This document shows positions 1-13,789 of a stretch of 53,272 nucleotides of DNA, one piece after another. Every line of letters begins with the position of its first letter. Within the stretch, counting starts at the first letter, position 1. The DNA comes from Priapulus caudatus. Its lineage: Eukaryota; Priapulida; Priapulimorpha; Priapulimorphida; Priapulidae. The stretch spans positions 36,099 through 89,370 of the forward strand of contig NW_014577248.1 of the NCBI RefSeq assembly GCF_000485595.1, read 5' to 3'. Both the position numbers and the translations under genes were made by a program. The notes below the pieces were generated by a model, which saw only the letters and a program-made list of their open reading frames with translations, did not search any database and was not told where the DNA came from.

Positions 1-92
1 GCTGCTGCTGCTGCTACCAAGAACCACCACAGCTTGACTACCAATGCTGCTGCTGCTGCTACCAAGAACCACCACAGCTTGACTACCAATGC

Positions 93-123
<31 letters not shown>

Positions 124-140
124 ACTACTACTGCTACTGC

Positions 141-171
<31 letters not shown>

Positions 172-218
172 ACCAAGAACCACCACATCTTGACTACTAA
201 TGCTGCTGCTGCTGCCGG

Positions 219-264
<46 letters not shown>

Positions 265-360
265 ACTGCTGTTGCTGTTGCTACTGCTGCTACTGCTGTT
301 GCCATTGCTGCTGCTACTGCTGTTGCCATTGCTGTTGCTACTGCTGCTACTGCTGTTGCA
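1..360. repeat. GCT trinucleotide repeat with an interspersed 30-bp unit
   Basis: The window opens in a long run of GCT triplets with GTT, ACT and ATT variants. A unit that begins ACCAAGAACCACCACAGC and continues TTGACTACCAAT occurs three times, near 16, 60 and 172, each followed by more GCT. One plus frame is open to 417 and would read as poly-alanine with Thr-Lys-Asn-His-His blocks, but nothing outside the repeat supports coding. I read it as a compound microsatellite cut by the window edge. A repeat inside a real exon cannot be excluded. Confidence 0.85.
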
Positions 361-419
361 AGCTCTACTGTTCCAACTTTCGCTGCCACTGTACTGCTAT
401 TGCTAATGAAAGTGTGAAT

Positions 420-972
420 CAAACGAAATGTGATCAAATGTCCTGATTCCCTGTTTTATACTAATAGAAACTTCACTGTTTTGTTTTAGGGTTAGTTTTG
501 ATGCGAAAATATATGTTTCAGATCTGAAAGTCTGAAATCTAGGCGAGAGATGGCGCTACGCCTAAATGATCGCCATTTTGGTTTTCGATTATCGCGCAAA
601 TAAAAGCAATAAAATATTCCAGTCAAATTACTGTAACGAAGAATCTAAAACACAATATAATTATATATTACATTTAGGTATGATTAGGTAGGTAGGTAAA
701 TTTAACAAAATCGAATGAATCTAGATGGCCATGTTCATTTTTGCCAAAAAGTGGACGTGGCTCGAATGTAGGTCAACTGGCGTGCCCCAAAATAGGACGT
801 TCACATCTCTCCCATAGGAGTAACAACTGTATGCAATTTGAAACATGTGGGTTAAACGGTTCTCAAGTTATCGTTGACAGTAGCCAAATGTTGACGGACG
901 GACAGACGACGGACGACACCCCATGGCAATAGCTCATCTTGACGATGTCAATGTGAGCTAAAAACTGTGACT
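420..972 (-). repeat. Dispersed repeat copy, same family as 39471-42720
   Basis: Read on the minus strand this segment closely matches parts of 41032-41960. Shared blocks include the GAGCTATTGCCATGGGGTGT end, a run of GTCCGTC-type motifs, the string TTTCAAATTGCATACAGTTG, a TACC run, and a stretch ending at CAGATCTGAAACATATATTT. A short open frame at 741-932 is part of the repeat, since the same peptide recurs at 41032-41256, so it is not a gene. The family looks non-autonomous; I see no enzyme. Confidence 0.8.
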
Positions 973-3280
973 GATGCTACTGCTACTGATTATCACATAG
1001 TTCTATTATTGGAAGATAACCACAAACGGATGTACACATGTCAGAAGACATAAAATCTATTTCTCAGTCACGGGTAATTTTTTATTAAAAAATAAAATGA
1101 AATAAAAAGAAATAAACTGTCTTTCCAAATCGCATACGTGTAGCTATGACAACAGCACATCTAAGAATAGAACGGCCATCGATTGAATGCCCGAGGTATC
1201 TAGGTCTTATTAACATTCCTTCAAAATGCCACAATGTGAGCACTATTCTTTATTGCCTGCACTGCCTCAATTTTCCAAGTCACCGTGTTATGATGTACAG
1301 TACAACATATCCATGTAGCATGAATATTCATCATATCCATGTTTTATTCTACACTTTAAATTAACTCTCTGTGCAGATCTATCTAGAAAGATACGTTTGG
1401 TAGAGTGCCTAGTCCTAAAAATCCAAAATAAAAAAGGACAATTCCATGGAAATTTCAGTTAAGGATTTTGATTTTTAAAAATCACCCAGTCTTTCTAATC
1501 AAGGATTTAGATAGCAAATACACATACACACCACCTCCACATTCCTCCCCTACACACATACCCTCAACATGGTCCATCTTTTTATATTACTTTATAAGCT
1601 TTTTGACTGATACCTTTCCAATCTGAGGCACGGACAAGAAGGTTACCTGCTGATGCTTCTTCTCCCGCATCTCACATTTTCTCGCCAACCTACACGCGCT
1701 GTGGGGTACACACGCACAGCCGAGGGGTGTTACATTGTCACCCCCACCCCGTTACAAATTAACAAGATGATCGATAATCGTATTACGAGCACTCGCTCAC
1801 ACGCACCAACCTCCCTCATTAATTACGATAAATCATTTTACTGAAGAATGGTCGCATCCCAGCAACAGCCCCCCCCCCCACCTCCTTGACGACATTGATC
1901 TGCTTCCGCTGCTACATCCTGCTGTAGACATGAGTCAATTTGAGTCTGTTTACGGGAGTCATGTTACCTGGTTGCATTCACGATGGATATAGCGTTAGTT
2001 TGGTGGGCGTACGAAAAAACTAGTCGGCGAATTTCAGCAGAGAAAACGCAATGCGATTAACAACTAGACAGAAGTCGAATGAAAAAGCTAGCAGCAGGAA
2101 TGCGACCATAACTGCGGTGTTTGCGTTGTGATGTAATCGTAGAGCATACAGTAGCAGGCAATGATAGCAATAATGGAAATGCTTTTAGTTACAGAGTGGT
2201 TTAGAGTTACAGAGAATTAGAATGATTCTCGTCATTTCTGGTGGGATCCTGGCAACGAGTGAAAGCTGATCCCATGTAATCTTTCAGTGGGTTAGCTAGA
2301 TTAGCATGGAAAGCCATCAAACATTGGCTACTAGAAAGGATCATTCCATGTCGGCATGTCTGCACTTAATTACGACTGATGCATGACTGCATTAAACGTG
2401 GGATTACAATGAGAAAGTGGAACTTAATCACAATGATACACTGAACTCAGTCTAACGACGTTTTCCTTGTGACTACCAAATTAGAAAAACTTACAAACAT
2501 GGTCAAGGTAAAGGAGGGAATCTTGGGCCATCATATACGATGGCCGTTTTCACACTCCACTTCTTGGAAGAAATACTAACGCTACAGTACACATTAACTA
2601 TTAATTCATCGTAAAGATGTTAACATGAGTGCATATTGGATCTTTTAACACAAACACCTCTAATAAAGAGGTAAAATTGCACAGTGGATAGCTACTACAT
2701 CAGTGTAATAAACATAGATTAAATTGCAAATATGAATAAAATATGGGACATTAAAAGAGGAAAGGGTGATAAAATAATAAAGTAACAAGCAGGTGGTAAA
2801 AGGAAAATTATGATTGGGCATGATAGCGAAGAGGGCATATAAGATATATGACCCAATTGAATGCATCAACTATGCTATGTGCATCTTGTTTGTATTTTTC
2901 TGTGTGTATGCCATGATAGGAACTTGACAACAATTAGTTACTTCCCATTTATTGATTACTTACTTATAACAAAATTTAATGTTTTTGAGTTTCAACTTTT
3001 ATGATATTAAAGCAATTATAGTGCAGTGATGAAGTATCAATGTACCTGGTATTGTCATAAATAATATAAGAATGAAATGTCATTGTGTGGACATTAAAAG
3101 CTTAAGTGCAAGGGGAAATAGTCAAGATAAACTACAAGAAAGAAAGACTACTAACATTAAAAAAACAAAATTAGGGGTCCTGTCACCACATGCATTTAAC
3201 ATGCCTTCATTTTACAAAATGATGTTAAACATAAAATGCAGCTTACTACAAATTATATTATGACTATTAAGTGTATTATG
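973..3280. other. No recognisable gene
   Basis: AT-rich sequence with only short open frames on either strand. None has a recognisable domain or a convincing chain of splice sites. A C-rich run lies near 1869-1881. No RNA gene was recognised. Confidence 0.5.
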
Positions 3281-3284
3281 ACAA

Positions 3285-3350
3285 ATATATATATATATAT
3301 ATATATTATCAAGAGCTAATAATACCTAGGTATTATATTAGCTCTTCATA
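3285..3350. repeat. AT microsatellite plus palindromic MITE terminus
   Basis: A TA run is followed by a near-perfect palindrome, GAGCTAATAATACCTAGG running into its own complement TATTATATTAGCTC. The same terminal sequence bounds the element at 52788-53043 and ends the larger one at 49140. This looks like two terminal inverted repeats joined with almost no interior. Confidence 0.7.
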
Positions 3351-6300
3351 TTAATTATATATATTTAAACATATATATTATTTCAGCACATCGCCTGTGA
3401 CATGGCTTTGCATGATTTAACAGTGCTCACCTTTGATACCTTTCACCATGGCGACAGGCGGTGCTGTGTCCACGGCAGCTGTAAATATATTGAACATTAA
3501 TCAATCACTCCTTTAATATAGTGATGCTGAACGTGTAAGCTATAAGCACCGACATTAAATATTAAATCATTGCGTGTATGCACAGTGTTAATTAGAATGC
3601 ATTTGTAAATTTGCACACCGACAGGATGCATATTTCTTCTCCCATGCCTGTAGCGGAATCTTACACATGTATCAGATTCCAGTGCAGGTGCATAGATGCG
3701 ATAACTCAATTCCCGTGAATGTTTTTGCACTGTACAGTCTCTAGGGACCAAACACAATTAATTTTCCAACTCTGCTCGAGGTAGTGGGTTGCTTGGGGAT
3801 ATACGAGCGTGAGTTATGTGAATCAGAGACAGTTATAGTTGCTGACGCCGACGTGTGCAAAAAGTTCACTCGGCTGCAGTTATATAGTATAGCATGAGGC
3901 TTTGCTGCTGTTGATGTGTCTTTCAGGTTTACTGCTGAGTTGCAGTTTTAACATAGTGCAAGGTTTAGATTTAGTAAGTGTACCTGGGGAACTTTAGTTT
4001 CCACTGGTGCAGTCACGTGTCACTTGTTTAAGCTAGAAACTTTTACTACACTGCCGGTGAAGGCGCATGTAATCTCATGTTGTTAATTTTACCAAAGTAC
4101 TGTTGCTAATTTTAGAAATAAATTTTTAATTTAACAATAAATGAGTCACACTTGGTAGGTTATCAACATTACGTTTTTCTAAAGCTACTAGAATAGTAGA
4201 TGTTGATCAGTCTTTGTTTAGCAGATCGAAACACCCCTCAAAAAATAACATAAACATAATAAAATAACAGAGGATAATTTTACATAAGAATATGGTTCTA
4301 GGGTTTATATTAATTGTAATAACCAAAATATTAAATTAATTGTGAATATTAAACCGCAATTCTTTTACATACAGAATATATATATTCGTGCACTGTACAT
4401 GCGCGAAAAGGCCTAAACCATTGTATGAACATGCCGTGCCAATTGATTTTTCCATAACAAGCATGAATTTCACAGTTACCAGGAGACCAACTGTAAATTA
4501 TATATAAGGAGTGTATAATATGAGAATACATCCCCCTATGTGTACGTGCGTACATGCGTGTGTGCGTGTGCATGCTTGCATACGTGCGTGCGTGTGTGCG
4601 CGTTTCACTTCACAAACAATGATAGCAATGTACAGCCCACAAAAAAGTGACCAGGTAGAATTTCATTTGGCAGGTCAGAAATAATTTATCTTAATTCAGG
4701 AGCCAAGACGGATTATGAAGTACTACACACGATGCCACGCAGAATATGCACACGAGTATATTTACCATCCACAGCTTACCTTTGGCATTATTGATTTTAC
4801 AATAATGAGAACTCAGGTGATCCCTTATTGAAACGGTATCCATCACCCCATGAAAACTCTAGCATTCGTTGTATCCTCCTGATGATGACAGAAACACTGC
4901 AGTGAAACAACGAATCATCGGAGGATAAGATGGCGATCAAACAAAACGCGGCAACATCAAGTGGAAGTGTCAGGAATCATAATAATTGCATTCCCAGGCT
5001 TTTAAAATGTTTAAGAAAGAGAGCACCATAGGGGCCATCAATCAAGTCACACTGCTGCTTACCATATGAGAGCAATGTGACTGGAGTAAACACTTTGCTC
5101 AGCAATGCAAGCTAAATAATGCATTAATGTCCTTACATGTGGCAAGCACAGTAATTGACCTACTCTAGCCCAAGTGTCTGCAGCTTCTAAAGCCACGGAA
5201 AACGCTAATGAGGAAATGTGCATGTGAGCTGTGCAGCATTATCCAAGTCACCGAGCTGGAATAGAAAACATGATTGTTTGTCGCCATGAGACACTGAACC
5301 CCCCCTGAAACATAAAGATACCCATCAACAGGGAAAAAAATATAATTTTTATTTTTCGGGAGCTACTTTTCAAGCTCGCGTGCATGAAAATAGCACTCTA
5401 AAAATTTGGTTTGCATTGAACTCTATGCAAATTTCCGGGGGCTCTTTTTGGCATTTCGGGGGCTCTTTTTGGCATTTCAGAGGCTAAATCGCCCCGAGCG
5501 CCCGTGTATTTTTTTCACTGCCCATCAGGCATCATTACAGAAGACAGCAAATTTCTCATCACATATTCGCATATATAAATAAATATATAAATAAACATGT
5601 GTGCCTTCGCTCCTGCGTGTGAGGTAAGGAACACAAATAGTACGTAAGGACATCATGCACAGGGATCAACTAACCCACATGTTACTTCACAATAGTGTTA
5701 GACTTACAGCCAAACCGTGCAAGAGTTGAAAGGTATAAACTGAATCTCCCTTTCAGTGCTATAAGACTATAAGAGTGCTGTAAAGTAGTTTGAAAATAAT
5801 TATGACTTTCTACGGAAGATGTTGATGAGACTGTGGATTGCATGTGTAAATAGACTTTAACTAAGGCACGAACTGTGCTGGTAAAGGGACTATATAAAAG
5901 GTATCAATCCAGGTTTCAATGAATTGATGTTCACTCCCTCTATGACTGGGTTTACCAGGATGCAGGTGAGATAGAGATGGAAGCACTAGATGACACTCTG
6001 TTGTTCACTTTTAGTGAATAAAATGATCGAGATGGCAATTATCACAATCAATGTTTATGGAGTGTAGGTTACTTAAAGAGACAGTAGCCTCTAGGATCTT
6101 ACTGCATAAAACTGTACTTACTGTATAACCAATCATCTATACCCACACGTATTTGTTACCAGATACCTAATTTAATTGTTATAATTAATTACACATCAAC
6201 GCTACGAAATTTGAACGACGCCATGACACCCGCGACCGTGCTGCCACCCCGAAAAAGTTGCATATTTGACAATTTATTTTGCACGTTACAGACCAAGGGC

Positions 6301-6840
6301 TGATCACAAAATTGCAATCATATTTATACCTAAATGCTATTTAACCGAACGATATTCATTTTAGGGCAAATTTATCCATATTATAACTGAAACTATATGT
6401 CGTTTATAAAATATTACAATCCTTTTGCTTTTAAATGAATAAATAAGAAACACCTTCGGTCTGTAGCCCTTGGCTGGAAAGTGGTTTTGCGCAACTTATC
6501 AGATCGTGCGCTTTGAGTGGCGCCACCGTCGTTGTGATCAAACTGTAGTCGTTAGTTTTAAAACGTTTTTTAATATTTCTAATGGTGATTAAACCATGAA
6601 ACTTTTTATGTAGCGTAATTATAACCTAAATTAGCTGAAAATAACCCTAGAACCTAGAGTGAACTCTCACTTTAATAATTATTCTTAACTGCGCACATTG
6701 TTTTATTGCTCCTATAGATTACTGAAACAACTTTGATACATGCGACTCTCATACTGTACATCTACATACGAGATCACATTGTATTGTAACCAGTGTGTGA
6801 AACCTTACTTAATGAAAGTGTCAATGACACTGTAGCTCAC
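3351..6840. other. No recognisable gene
   Basis: AT-rich DNA with scattered short open frames and no protein domain I can identify. A GTGCGTGC-rich patch lies near 4548-4605. The stretch 5340-5515, with a repeated GGGGGCTCTTTTTGGCATTTC unit, looks like a dispersed repeat. An exon of a gene whose other parts lie outside the window could be hidden here, but I cannot show one. Confidence 0.45.
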
Positions 6841-7059
6841 CACAAAAAAGGACACAAATGAGTGAGTAAGAAGAAGTCAGTTTTAATTGAGCAACCATCG
6901 ACGTACATTATAGAAACGATTGCCATCTGTATATCGCAATAATAATTTATAAACCAAAATGAATCACAATTTGTGACCGTAGATGGCGCTATACCTGCTT
7001 TGTAGCGATGGCGTTTGAAATAAATAGTTGTGTAATGTTTTGTAAATCTTTACTCTAAT

Positions 7060-8985
7060 ATAGACGAAACCCGACCTAATTTGCATAAGTTTTTTTTAAA
7101 TAACATAAACCCCTAACCCTGTATTCTCACATAACGACTACAAATGAGGCAAAATGTTCGCCGTTTGAAGCCTGGAACATGCACTTAATCGCCAATTCCA
7201 CCCCATACTGCCAAAAAAAATTGCCGGTCCAGTGAATCGAAAGAGTCACGCAGTCTCGACTAGGCCCTACAGATATAATAGGCCACGTTTATTAAGATAT
7301 GAGCATAAGCACCCAGTAACAACTATAACCACTGCTATCAAGATTGTTCCAAAACCATGTCAGGGATAGACGAGAATGGATCCATGGAAGTAGTTCATAT
7401 AACGCGGTTGACCAGCGAAGATCTTGACCGGACGACTACGATCGGACCGACGACCCATGGCCAATCGGGTCGTACAGGGGGTCGCGCGAAACTTGGAATC
7501 CTTACGCTTGCATTCTAAGAGTCTTGAAGATGGTCGCACGTTCGCATTGCCGCAGTTTCGGGCACACACATACCAAATCTTCTAGGTAGAGATAATTGGG
7601 CAACATCAAGGTAAACAGCGAAGCTTGCACAACATATGATTATGAGGATTTCGAAATGCAGTTATATCCATATAAATATAAGCAGGGTCGTATACCGTTC
7701 CTTTTTCAAATGTGTTTGGTCACCTTTTGTATCAGAATCATTGAAATGATTATAATAAATTAATTGGAATAAGATTTAAATATGCAGATAAAACTGCCTC
7801 GCTCAGTCTTGGCACATCGGTCGACAAAACACGGCAAACCGCTCCTCGGCGGTCACCGCGGGCAGCGATAACTTTGCCTCCCAACCCAACGGGCAGTGGG
7901 CGTGAACACATCGCTATGAGCGGTGTGGTTGAAACTCAGCCAATGTTTTCAAGTTTGCCCCAATCTTGAGATTGGTCAGACCAATACTCGGGAATCCCGC
8001 AGTTTGGGCAGGCCAATCGCTGCACACCTCCGGCGTCAACGTCATGATGAATTGCGTTGCCGAAGATTCGCCAATTTGGGTACAACAGCAATAGCTACAA
8101 GCTTGAAACGATGTCAATAAGGTGAGCGTAAAAATATGTGCGTGCAATTTGGAAGATAAAATTTTGCATACTACTTGTTATAATATAGCTCTACTCAAGT
8201 CATGTGTACGTAGCGGTGCACACCTTCGACCCGTCCGCTCCGCCTTAACACAGAAAGGTTTGAACATATTCGACTAATCACATCAGACAGGGGATGTAAG
8301 ATATGGCAGTATGCTATGAGGTTACTGTTACTTGATCCCATAGCAGGTTCTATCCCAGCGCAAGTCTTGTATGCGGAATTTATTTGATCTGCGTATCTCT
8401 TAGCCTGCCCCAATAAGGGATGACTTCATACACACGATCGAACGATTCTGAGAGTCCTGCTTTCACAAATTATGAGCATTTTTTGGCACGTGTCATTTTT
8501 AATTTTCTCTAGGCTTCCATCTCAGCACGACGGCAGTACTTCAACCAACCGTGACCTATTTAGTCAATTTTCCAACGAGCACCAGAACAGCTTCAGCTAT
8601 CCGTTATCCGTTGGCCAAAGGATACGACGAGAAAATATCTGCCGGGAGTAGGTAGAGAAACAAAATGCAGAGTTATAAAGTCGATAGCAGTGAACATTTT
8701 GTACACAATTGGAATACCAAATGAAGCTGTTGGTATATGTATTGGTGCTTAAATGAAGCGAGCGGTCGAGCGAATTTGCCGATCAACGCTTTCTACACTG
8801 CTCTCACCGTATGTCTCTTGCATTTCTATTGGTTGTTTGTGCACACCTCGATCCGGCGTTCGGCCGTGTAGCCCGACGTTGACACTATGAGCATTGACTG
8901 GCATTTACCAATTGTATTAATAACTTGATTCATACTGTTTGGCGAGCCGGAGAGAGACACAGCAGAAACATCAAAGACCTTTGGT
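7060..8985. repeat. Left copy of a 1.6-1.9 kb direct repeat flanking the Ty3/gypsy element
   Basis: This segment and 14980-16590 share the same blocks in the same order and orientation. They include TTTTTTTTAAATAACA, CCAATCTTGAGATTGGTCAG, ATATGTGCGTGCAATTTG with GATAAAATTTTGCATACT, GCGGTCGAGCGA, and a final GAAACATCAA-GAC-TTTGGTAC. The copies differ by very many small indels. Their placement on both sides of the retroelement internal region makes them candidate LTRs, but I could not define TG/CA ends or a primer binding site. They also contain sequence related to the dispersed repeat at 420-972, so independent insertion is possible. Confidence 0.55.
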
Positions 8986-9899
8986 ACCAGAAGCTCGTTC
9001 GATAGTTATTCATTTCTACGGCCATTCATTTTTTGCTTAGAGTTGAAGACGAACTTCATCCCTCAGACCGTCCAAGTCCATTACGCTGTCTGAGGCTGCA
9101 TGCACCGCTACGTCGGATTGCGCCAAGCCTGTCGGTCGTACCGCCCATGCTCGCATGGCTCCAACGCCTTGGCCACCCACCCACTCGGTCGGCCGTCTTG
9201 TCTGCCATGGCCCTGCTTTCGCCACACTAAATTCTCCTTTGCTGCGGCGCTGGCGAGGCGGTGCAAGTCCACTTAGGGTCGTGTGTCGCACGCGTTCCGA
9301 ACTCGACCATCGTCCGGCGCGGCCGTCTGCTTGGTCCGACAGGTATCTCGGCACTTCAGCCCCAGCAAGTTCCTTGCTCTGCCCCCACCTCCAACTCTGT
9401 CGCTTCGCTGTCGGCTGGCGAGGACGTCAAGTTCATTGGGGTGGTCGTGCATTGGGGGCATTCCACGTCGACTCCAACATCAGTCGGCGTCGGCCGGCTC
9501 TTTGGTCGACAGGCATCTCCGCGCACTCAGCCCAGCAGTTCTTGCTCTTTAGGGTCCTCGCCGCCGACATCATCTGACCATTCCACCGTTCCGGGGAGCG
9601 TCTTCCCCTCGGTACGGCTCAGGTTATTGTACACAGACCACTTCACACGGTCCCGTGCTCTGTGGCCTGTATTCGACCGTAGGTACCACGACTCGACCAC
9701 CAGGTATGGCCAGTCGGCATGGCCCTACCCAAACTTGACATTGTCGGGGGCGGGTAGAAGTACATACCGCTTCCAAAACAGGTAAGCCTGACGGTTTCAC
9801 AGTGCTTGTCGTAGCAACCTCTTCTGCGGCCGCTCGGGCCGCTGAAGAGGCATTCTCTTTGGCTCGTTTCGTGCGCCCCAGCGCGCGTCGCTTGCCTCC

Positions 9900-10860
9900 C
9901 CCACTCAACATATTCTGACGGAGCAGAGCCGGATCAGACGTTCGTCGTCGGGCCGTGTGCCACATCACAGGTCCGTATGGGCATGCCGAACCTCCCTATG
10001 CCAACAGCATCTATATTCGGGCTGACGCCAGTGGCTTCTCCCCTGCATAGGTTCCCCGGATATGCTGCCCATAGACAACGGGAAATGGCCGTCCCATGTC
10101 ATCGCGAGTGGTCGTTGACGAACGTCTATGCATTACATACTTACCTGGAGGGTCCGATTGAATCGGGCTCCACCAGGCCGTCCGACTGAGGGTGGGTAGG
10201 TGTGTCGTGTGCCTGGTCTTATCTCAATCCCAAGTAAATTGCACCACACCGGGCAGAACACCAGCGGACTCGAAATTTCGCCCCCTAGGTCAAGTGGAGT
10301 GTCCTCGGCACCCAAACCGTGAGAAGAACAGTTGTGACGAGGACAGTCTGCCGTCGTCATCCGCCGGTCTGGTCGGGTAGTGCGTAAGCGCTCAGTCCTA
10401 TTTTGTGAAAGATAATCGCAACAGAAACGAGATGTGCTTTCTGGCTTAGATAGCATGGTATTTTTACCCGATTGGTCACTGGGGGCAGGGCCCCATGAAG
10501 CCAATCAGGGCCACAGCCGCTCGTCATGAGTGCACCGCAGCCGGCTGTTGCAGAAGTCCCGCACGGCGGCTTTCTACTTCTCCGCTCCTTTCCTCCTGGC
10601 GCACACGTCGCAGCTGCTGACACACCTCTTGATGTCGGCGCCGCATCGAACCGGCCACATGAACCTCTGACGCACAGTCCGCTCCAGCGTCTTCAGTGCC
10701 CCGAGGTGTCGACACTTCCGGCCCCATGTAACGAAGTTCATTATTCTCCATTATCTCCCGTCGCATCTCTGGGGGAAGCCACAAGCCTGGCCGCGCGTCG
10801 CCGCGCAGGGTGTCCATGACCATGAGATGGTGCAGCAGCCCGGCGTACCTCAAGCTGCTC
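9900..10860 (-). pseudogene. Integrase region
   Basis: The minus strand shows a zinc-binding integrase N-terminus (LPPEMRREIM, then RFMWPG, then Cys-Asp-Val-Cys at about 10613-10599). A core follows with a Leu-Asp-Leu-x-Gly-Pro-Leu-Pro-like string near 10500. Later come a Phe-Gly-Val-Pro-Arg-like segment near 10310 and an HPQSDGLVE-type motif at 10200-10147. These are standard Ty3/gypsy integrase landmarks, spread over three frames. Integrase inserts the DNA copy into the genome. Sequence from about 9900 down to 9030 is element-like in composition but I recognise no chromodomain in it. Confidence 0.85.
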
Positions 10861-11249
10861 CAATTATGCCAGAACGGCTTCCCCTTCCCAGGAGAGACTT
10901 GCCAAACTCATTGTAGGTGGTTGTCAGCGTGGCCCGCTTCAAAGCAAGGATCTTCTTGATCATAGGGATCCGCCAGTGCTGCCACTTTTCTACCTGGGCG
11001 GTGTCCCATCGGTCAAGCGCGCGTCCCCCATCCTGTCTCTGGCACCGGCTCCATGGTCGCTGGCCGATGCCTCGCTCAATCAGCAACGAAGCAGCCCGTC
11101 TCGCACTCAACACTGCAGTCTGGGCAGTCAGGCACGCTTACACGCCGTCGACACCAGGGCTGCCGCGAACAATACCGTCCTGGCGTTGCTAAATGAAAGC
11201 GCTCCCGGGGCGATGTGTCGATTTCCAATATCGAACGTCCCAGAGGTAG

Positions 11250-12700
11250 CGATCCACCTCCCGCCAGATGCCACCATGCCTTACTGGGCTCCATTGAAGT
11301 TCAGAAGCCAGGTGAGGCGACCGCATGATCGCGCGCACGTGAAGTGTCGGTCCGTGGAGGTTAGTGGCCGAATTGCTTGACGGCGTCACTGACGGCCAGC
11401 GAACTCCGGTTGTGGTACAATACTCCGCTGGCGTCTGGGAGACGCGTCCTTACTGGATGTAGGCGATCACGCCGCTCCACTCCCCTTGACACCTGGCGAA
11501 AGCACTGCCCCCATACCGGTTGCACATGGCGTCGGTGTCAACGCGTGAAACTCCCCCACATCTGGTAGGCTGGTAATGCCAGTACCCGGGCGCCTCTGGT
11601 CAATTTCTGGCTTGAGCGTGCAGAAATCTGCCGACCTGGCAGCTCTCCGTCCAGCGAAACGGATGGCCTTCCCGCGTCAGGTCGGTGAGTGGACCGCCGC
11701 CACAGTCCGGCAAAACAGCCAGGGATGAACGCCGCCGATAAATAGTCTGGCAACCAGCCGAGAAAACTCCTCACTCTCGCTAAAAACACCTCCGGTCGTC
11801 CCGACACTACGGCCCCAACTTATCCTCGCGGATCACAGCTGAACAACCATCGACGACAACGCACATGCCGAAGGAAAAACGGCACTGATAGGCTGGTCCT
11901 TGTGGAACAGACCTAGCACTGGACGGCTTCAGGCACAGTCCCCCGGCCTTCCACGCAAAACGCTCAAACACACGCCAGGGTCGGCGAAGGTATTGTCTAC
12001 CAGCGCACCACCGAATGGACCGAAAACAATTAAACATCGTCAGGTACACGTAAGCAACTCCTCGCGTCCACTGAGGCCCTTCAAGACCGAGTTCCATTAC
12101 CGTTCAAAGGTCGGGTGGCATTGACGAGGCCGAATGGCATAACGCGATTGAACTATAGCCTCGCTTTAAATTAAAAAACCGCCAAAACAGCAGCTCTTAG
12201 GCTGGCATACCCGGGGATCCATTTCAAACCTGCCAAAAATCACACTGGCCAGATCAAGCGGGAAAACCATGTGGCCCCAGCGAGGGAATCCAAGTATCGT
12301 CAATGCGGGGGCAAGGGGTACGCAGCAGCATCCTCCTCGTCAAGCACAGGCGACTCATCTCTTGAGCTTTGCGGGAAGTTGATGCAAAACCTCACTGCCA
12401 CCGTCCGCTTGGTGACTACGAACTACTGAGAACCCATGGCTATCGCTTAGGGCGGCACGGATACAAGCATCCCAACTTTCGGCGATAAAGCTCCTCGGTC
12501 TAAGGCCATGCTGCTGCCAGCGACAACGTCGAGAGCCTGCTTACATCGGGTAAAGGTTACCCGTGTCGATGGTATGCTGACAAACACCCGTGGCCCAACG
12601 CTCCACCCTGCTGCAAAACAGATCGCCGTAATCGTAACGCTCTCTATTACGCGCACCACGGGGGTCTGCTCGGTCGTCACATGCTAAGCATACCATCCCG
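11250..12700 (-). pseudogene. Reverse transcriptase and RNase H region
   Basis: Successive minus-strand frames show the order expected for Ty3/gypsy RT. First comes the segment before the fingers domain (about 12600-12480), then a block ending in Pro-Leu-Pro with an Asp-rich continuation (about 12350-12250), then the catalytic YxDD box at 12046-12035, shifted by one base. After it comes the F-I-P-G type motif of the connection at about 11732-11705, then ALPAYQ and GSFT just before RNase H. The RNase H part (about 11530-11250) is recognisable mainly by position and a GAVLS-like string. RT copies the element RNA into DNA. No frame is open for more than about 100 codons of true alignment. Confidence 0.85.
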
Positions 12701-12719
12701 TTGATTCAATACGCTGAGA

Positions 12720-13520
12720 TGTAACGGCACTTGCTGCAACTGGGCCTTCCTTCCGCCGGTTGCAACTCGCCATCAGCGCGACAGTCTCCCTACTGAGGGC
12801 CAATAGTCCTCTAAGTGTGGCCAACTCTGCTCCTTGCTGGAACTGACGACCAATCCTCGGACACGGCGCACGTTGACTTACGACAGAGGCACCCGGTTGC
12901 CCGCTGTCAGACTCAATACAACAGAGGAGCGATTTGCCATCACAGAACTCCGCCGGCGCGGCGTCCTGCGCATGGGCCAACAAACCGACAGCGTAGGTTC
13001 CCGCATGGCCAGAAACCGGGCAGACCAACACCAACGCTGACCACGCGCCACGCACTGCCCTGGCACCAAGCGGCTCGGTGTCCACCGCAGGAATCTCACA
13101 CAAGTTTTCGGGCTGCACAAAACCCAAGAACGGACGATCGTCGACTAAGGCCGTCCCGCCGTAGAGGGCATGAGTAACCACCCTTTGATCTGAGGTAGCC
13201 AGCGAACCCGGTCCAGTTGACAGTGTGCGCCCCATGAAGTCCATGCTAGCACGCCACCAACTTGACTCCCATCTGTAACTACCCAAGCACGCAAGATCGT
13301 GCGCAAATAGCGGCTGGCCCCAAACCCAAAGCTTGGGCACTTCAACACTCGCCCAGCGCGGGTCAATGGCCGATGTTGAACGTCCACCACCTCGCCAACG
13401 TCGGGGCAGTCCGGCTTCCACCTGATGGCAACCTCTCGTAGGCACCGGCACCGCGCTATCATAATAGGGCACCCTCTGCAACCCTGTGTCAACAGGCAAC
13501 TCTAACCCGCCTTCCCGACA
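12720..13520 (-). pseudogene. Retropepsin (protease) region of the Ty3/gypsy polyprotein
   Basis: At about 13284-13256 the minus strand encodes the active-site pattern of a retroviral aspartic protease (Asp-Thr-Gly-Ser-Gln-Val type), split by one small indel. The longest open frame here (13523-12684, 279 codons) carries fragments on both sides of that motif but is not itself one intact domain. Retropepsin cuts the Gag-Pol polyprotein. It sits correctly between the zinc knuckle and reverse transcriptase. Confidence 0.6.
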
Positions 13521-13789
13521 CACTACAAGTCCAACGATACTTCGCTTACATGGGACGGCCTATGTAAGTACGCTGCGTAGCGCGCCCGGATCTCCGACCA
13601 TTCTCTGGTCGCTCTGTCTGCCGTTTTCCCATTCGGTAGGCTCGAAGCCCTGAATCGGCACAAGACTGATCGCGCGCTATCCCTAGTCCTTTTTCCCGGC
13701 TAGAAACCCACCGGCCCAATGGTTCTCGACTCTTTGGTCATGCGACGGGACCCGCCTTGTAAAGGTTGTCGACCGAGGTGATTGATTGT

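Noticed and set aside
200-406. Poly-Leu or poly-Ala protein at the left edge
   Set aside because: Pure GCT/TGC triplet repeat read in different frames, with no supporting exon structure.
741-932. Small gene sharing its peptide with 41256-41032
   Set aside because: Both are parts of the same dispersed repeat, and there is no conserved start or stop beyond the repeat.
12684-13523. A single 279-codon novel protein on the minus strand
   Set aside because: It lies between the zinc knuckle and reverse transcriptase of the Ty3/gypsy element, and the protease motif crosses its frame. It is a chance open stretch in a frameshifted polyprotein.
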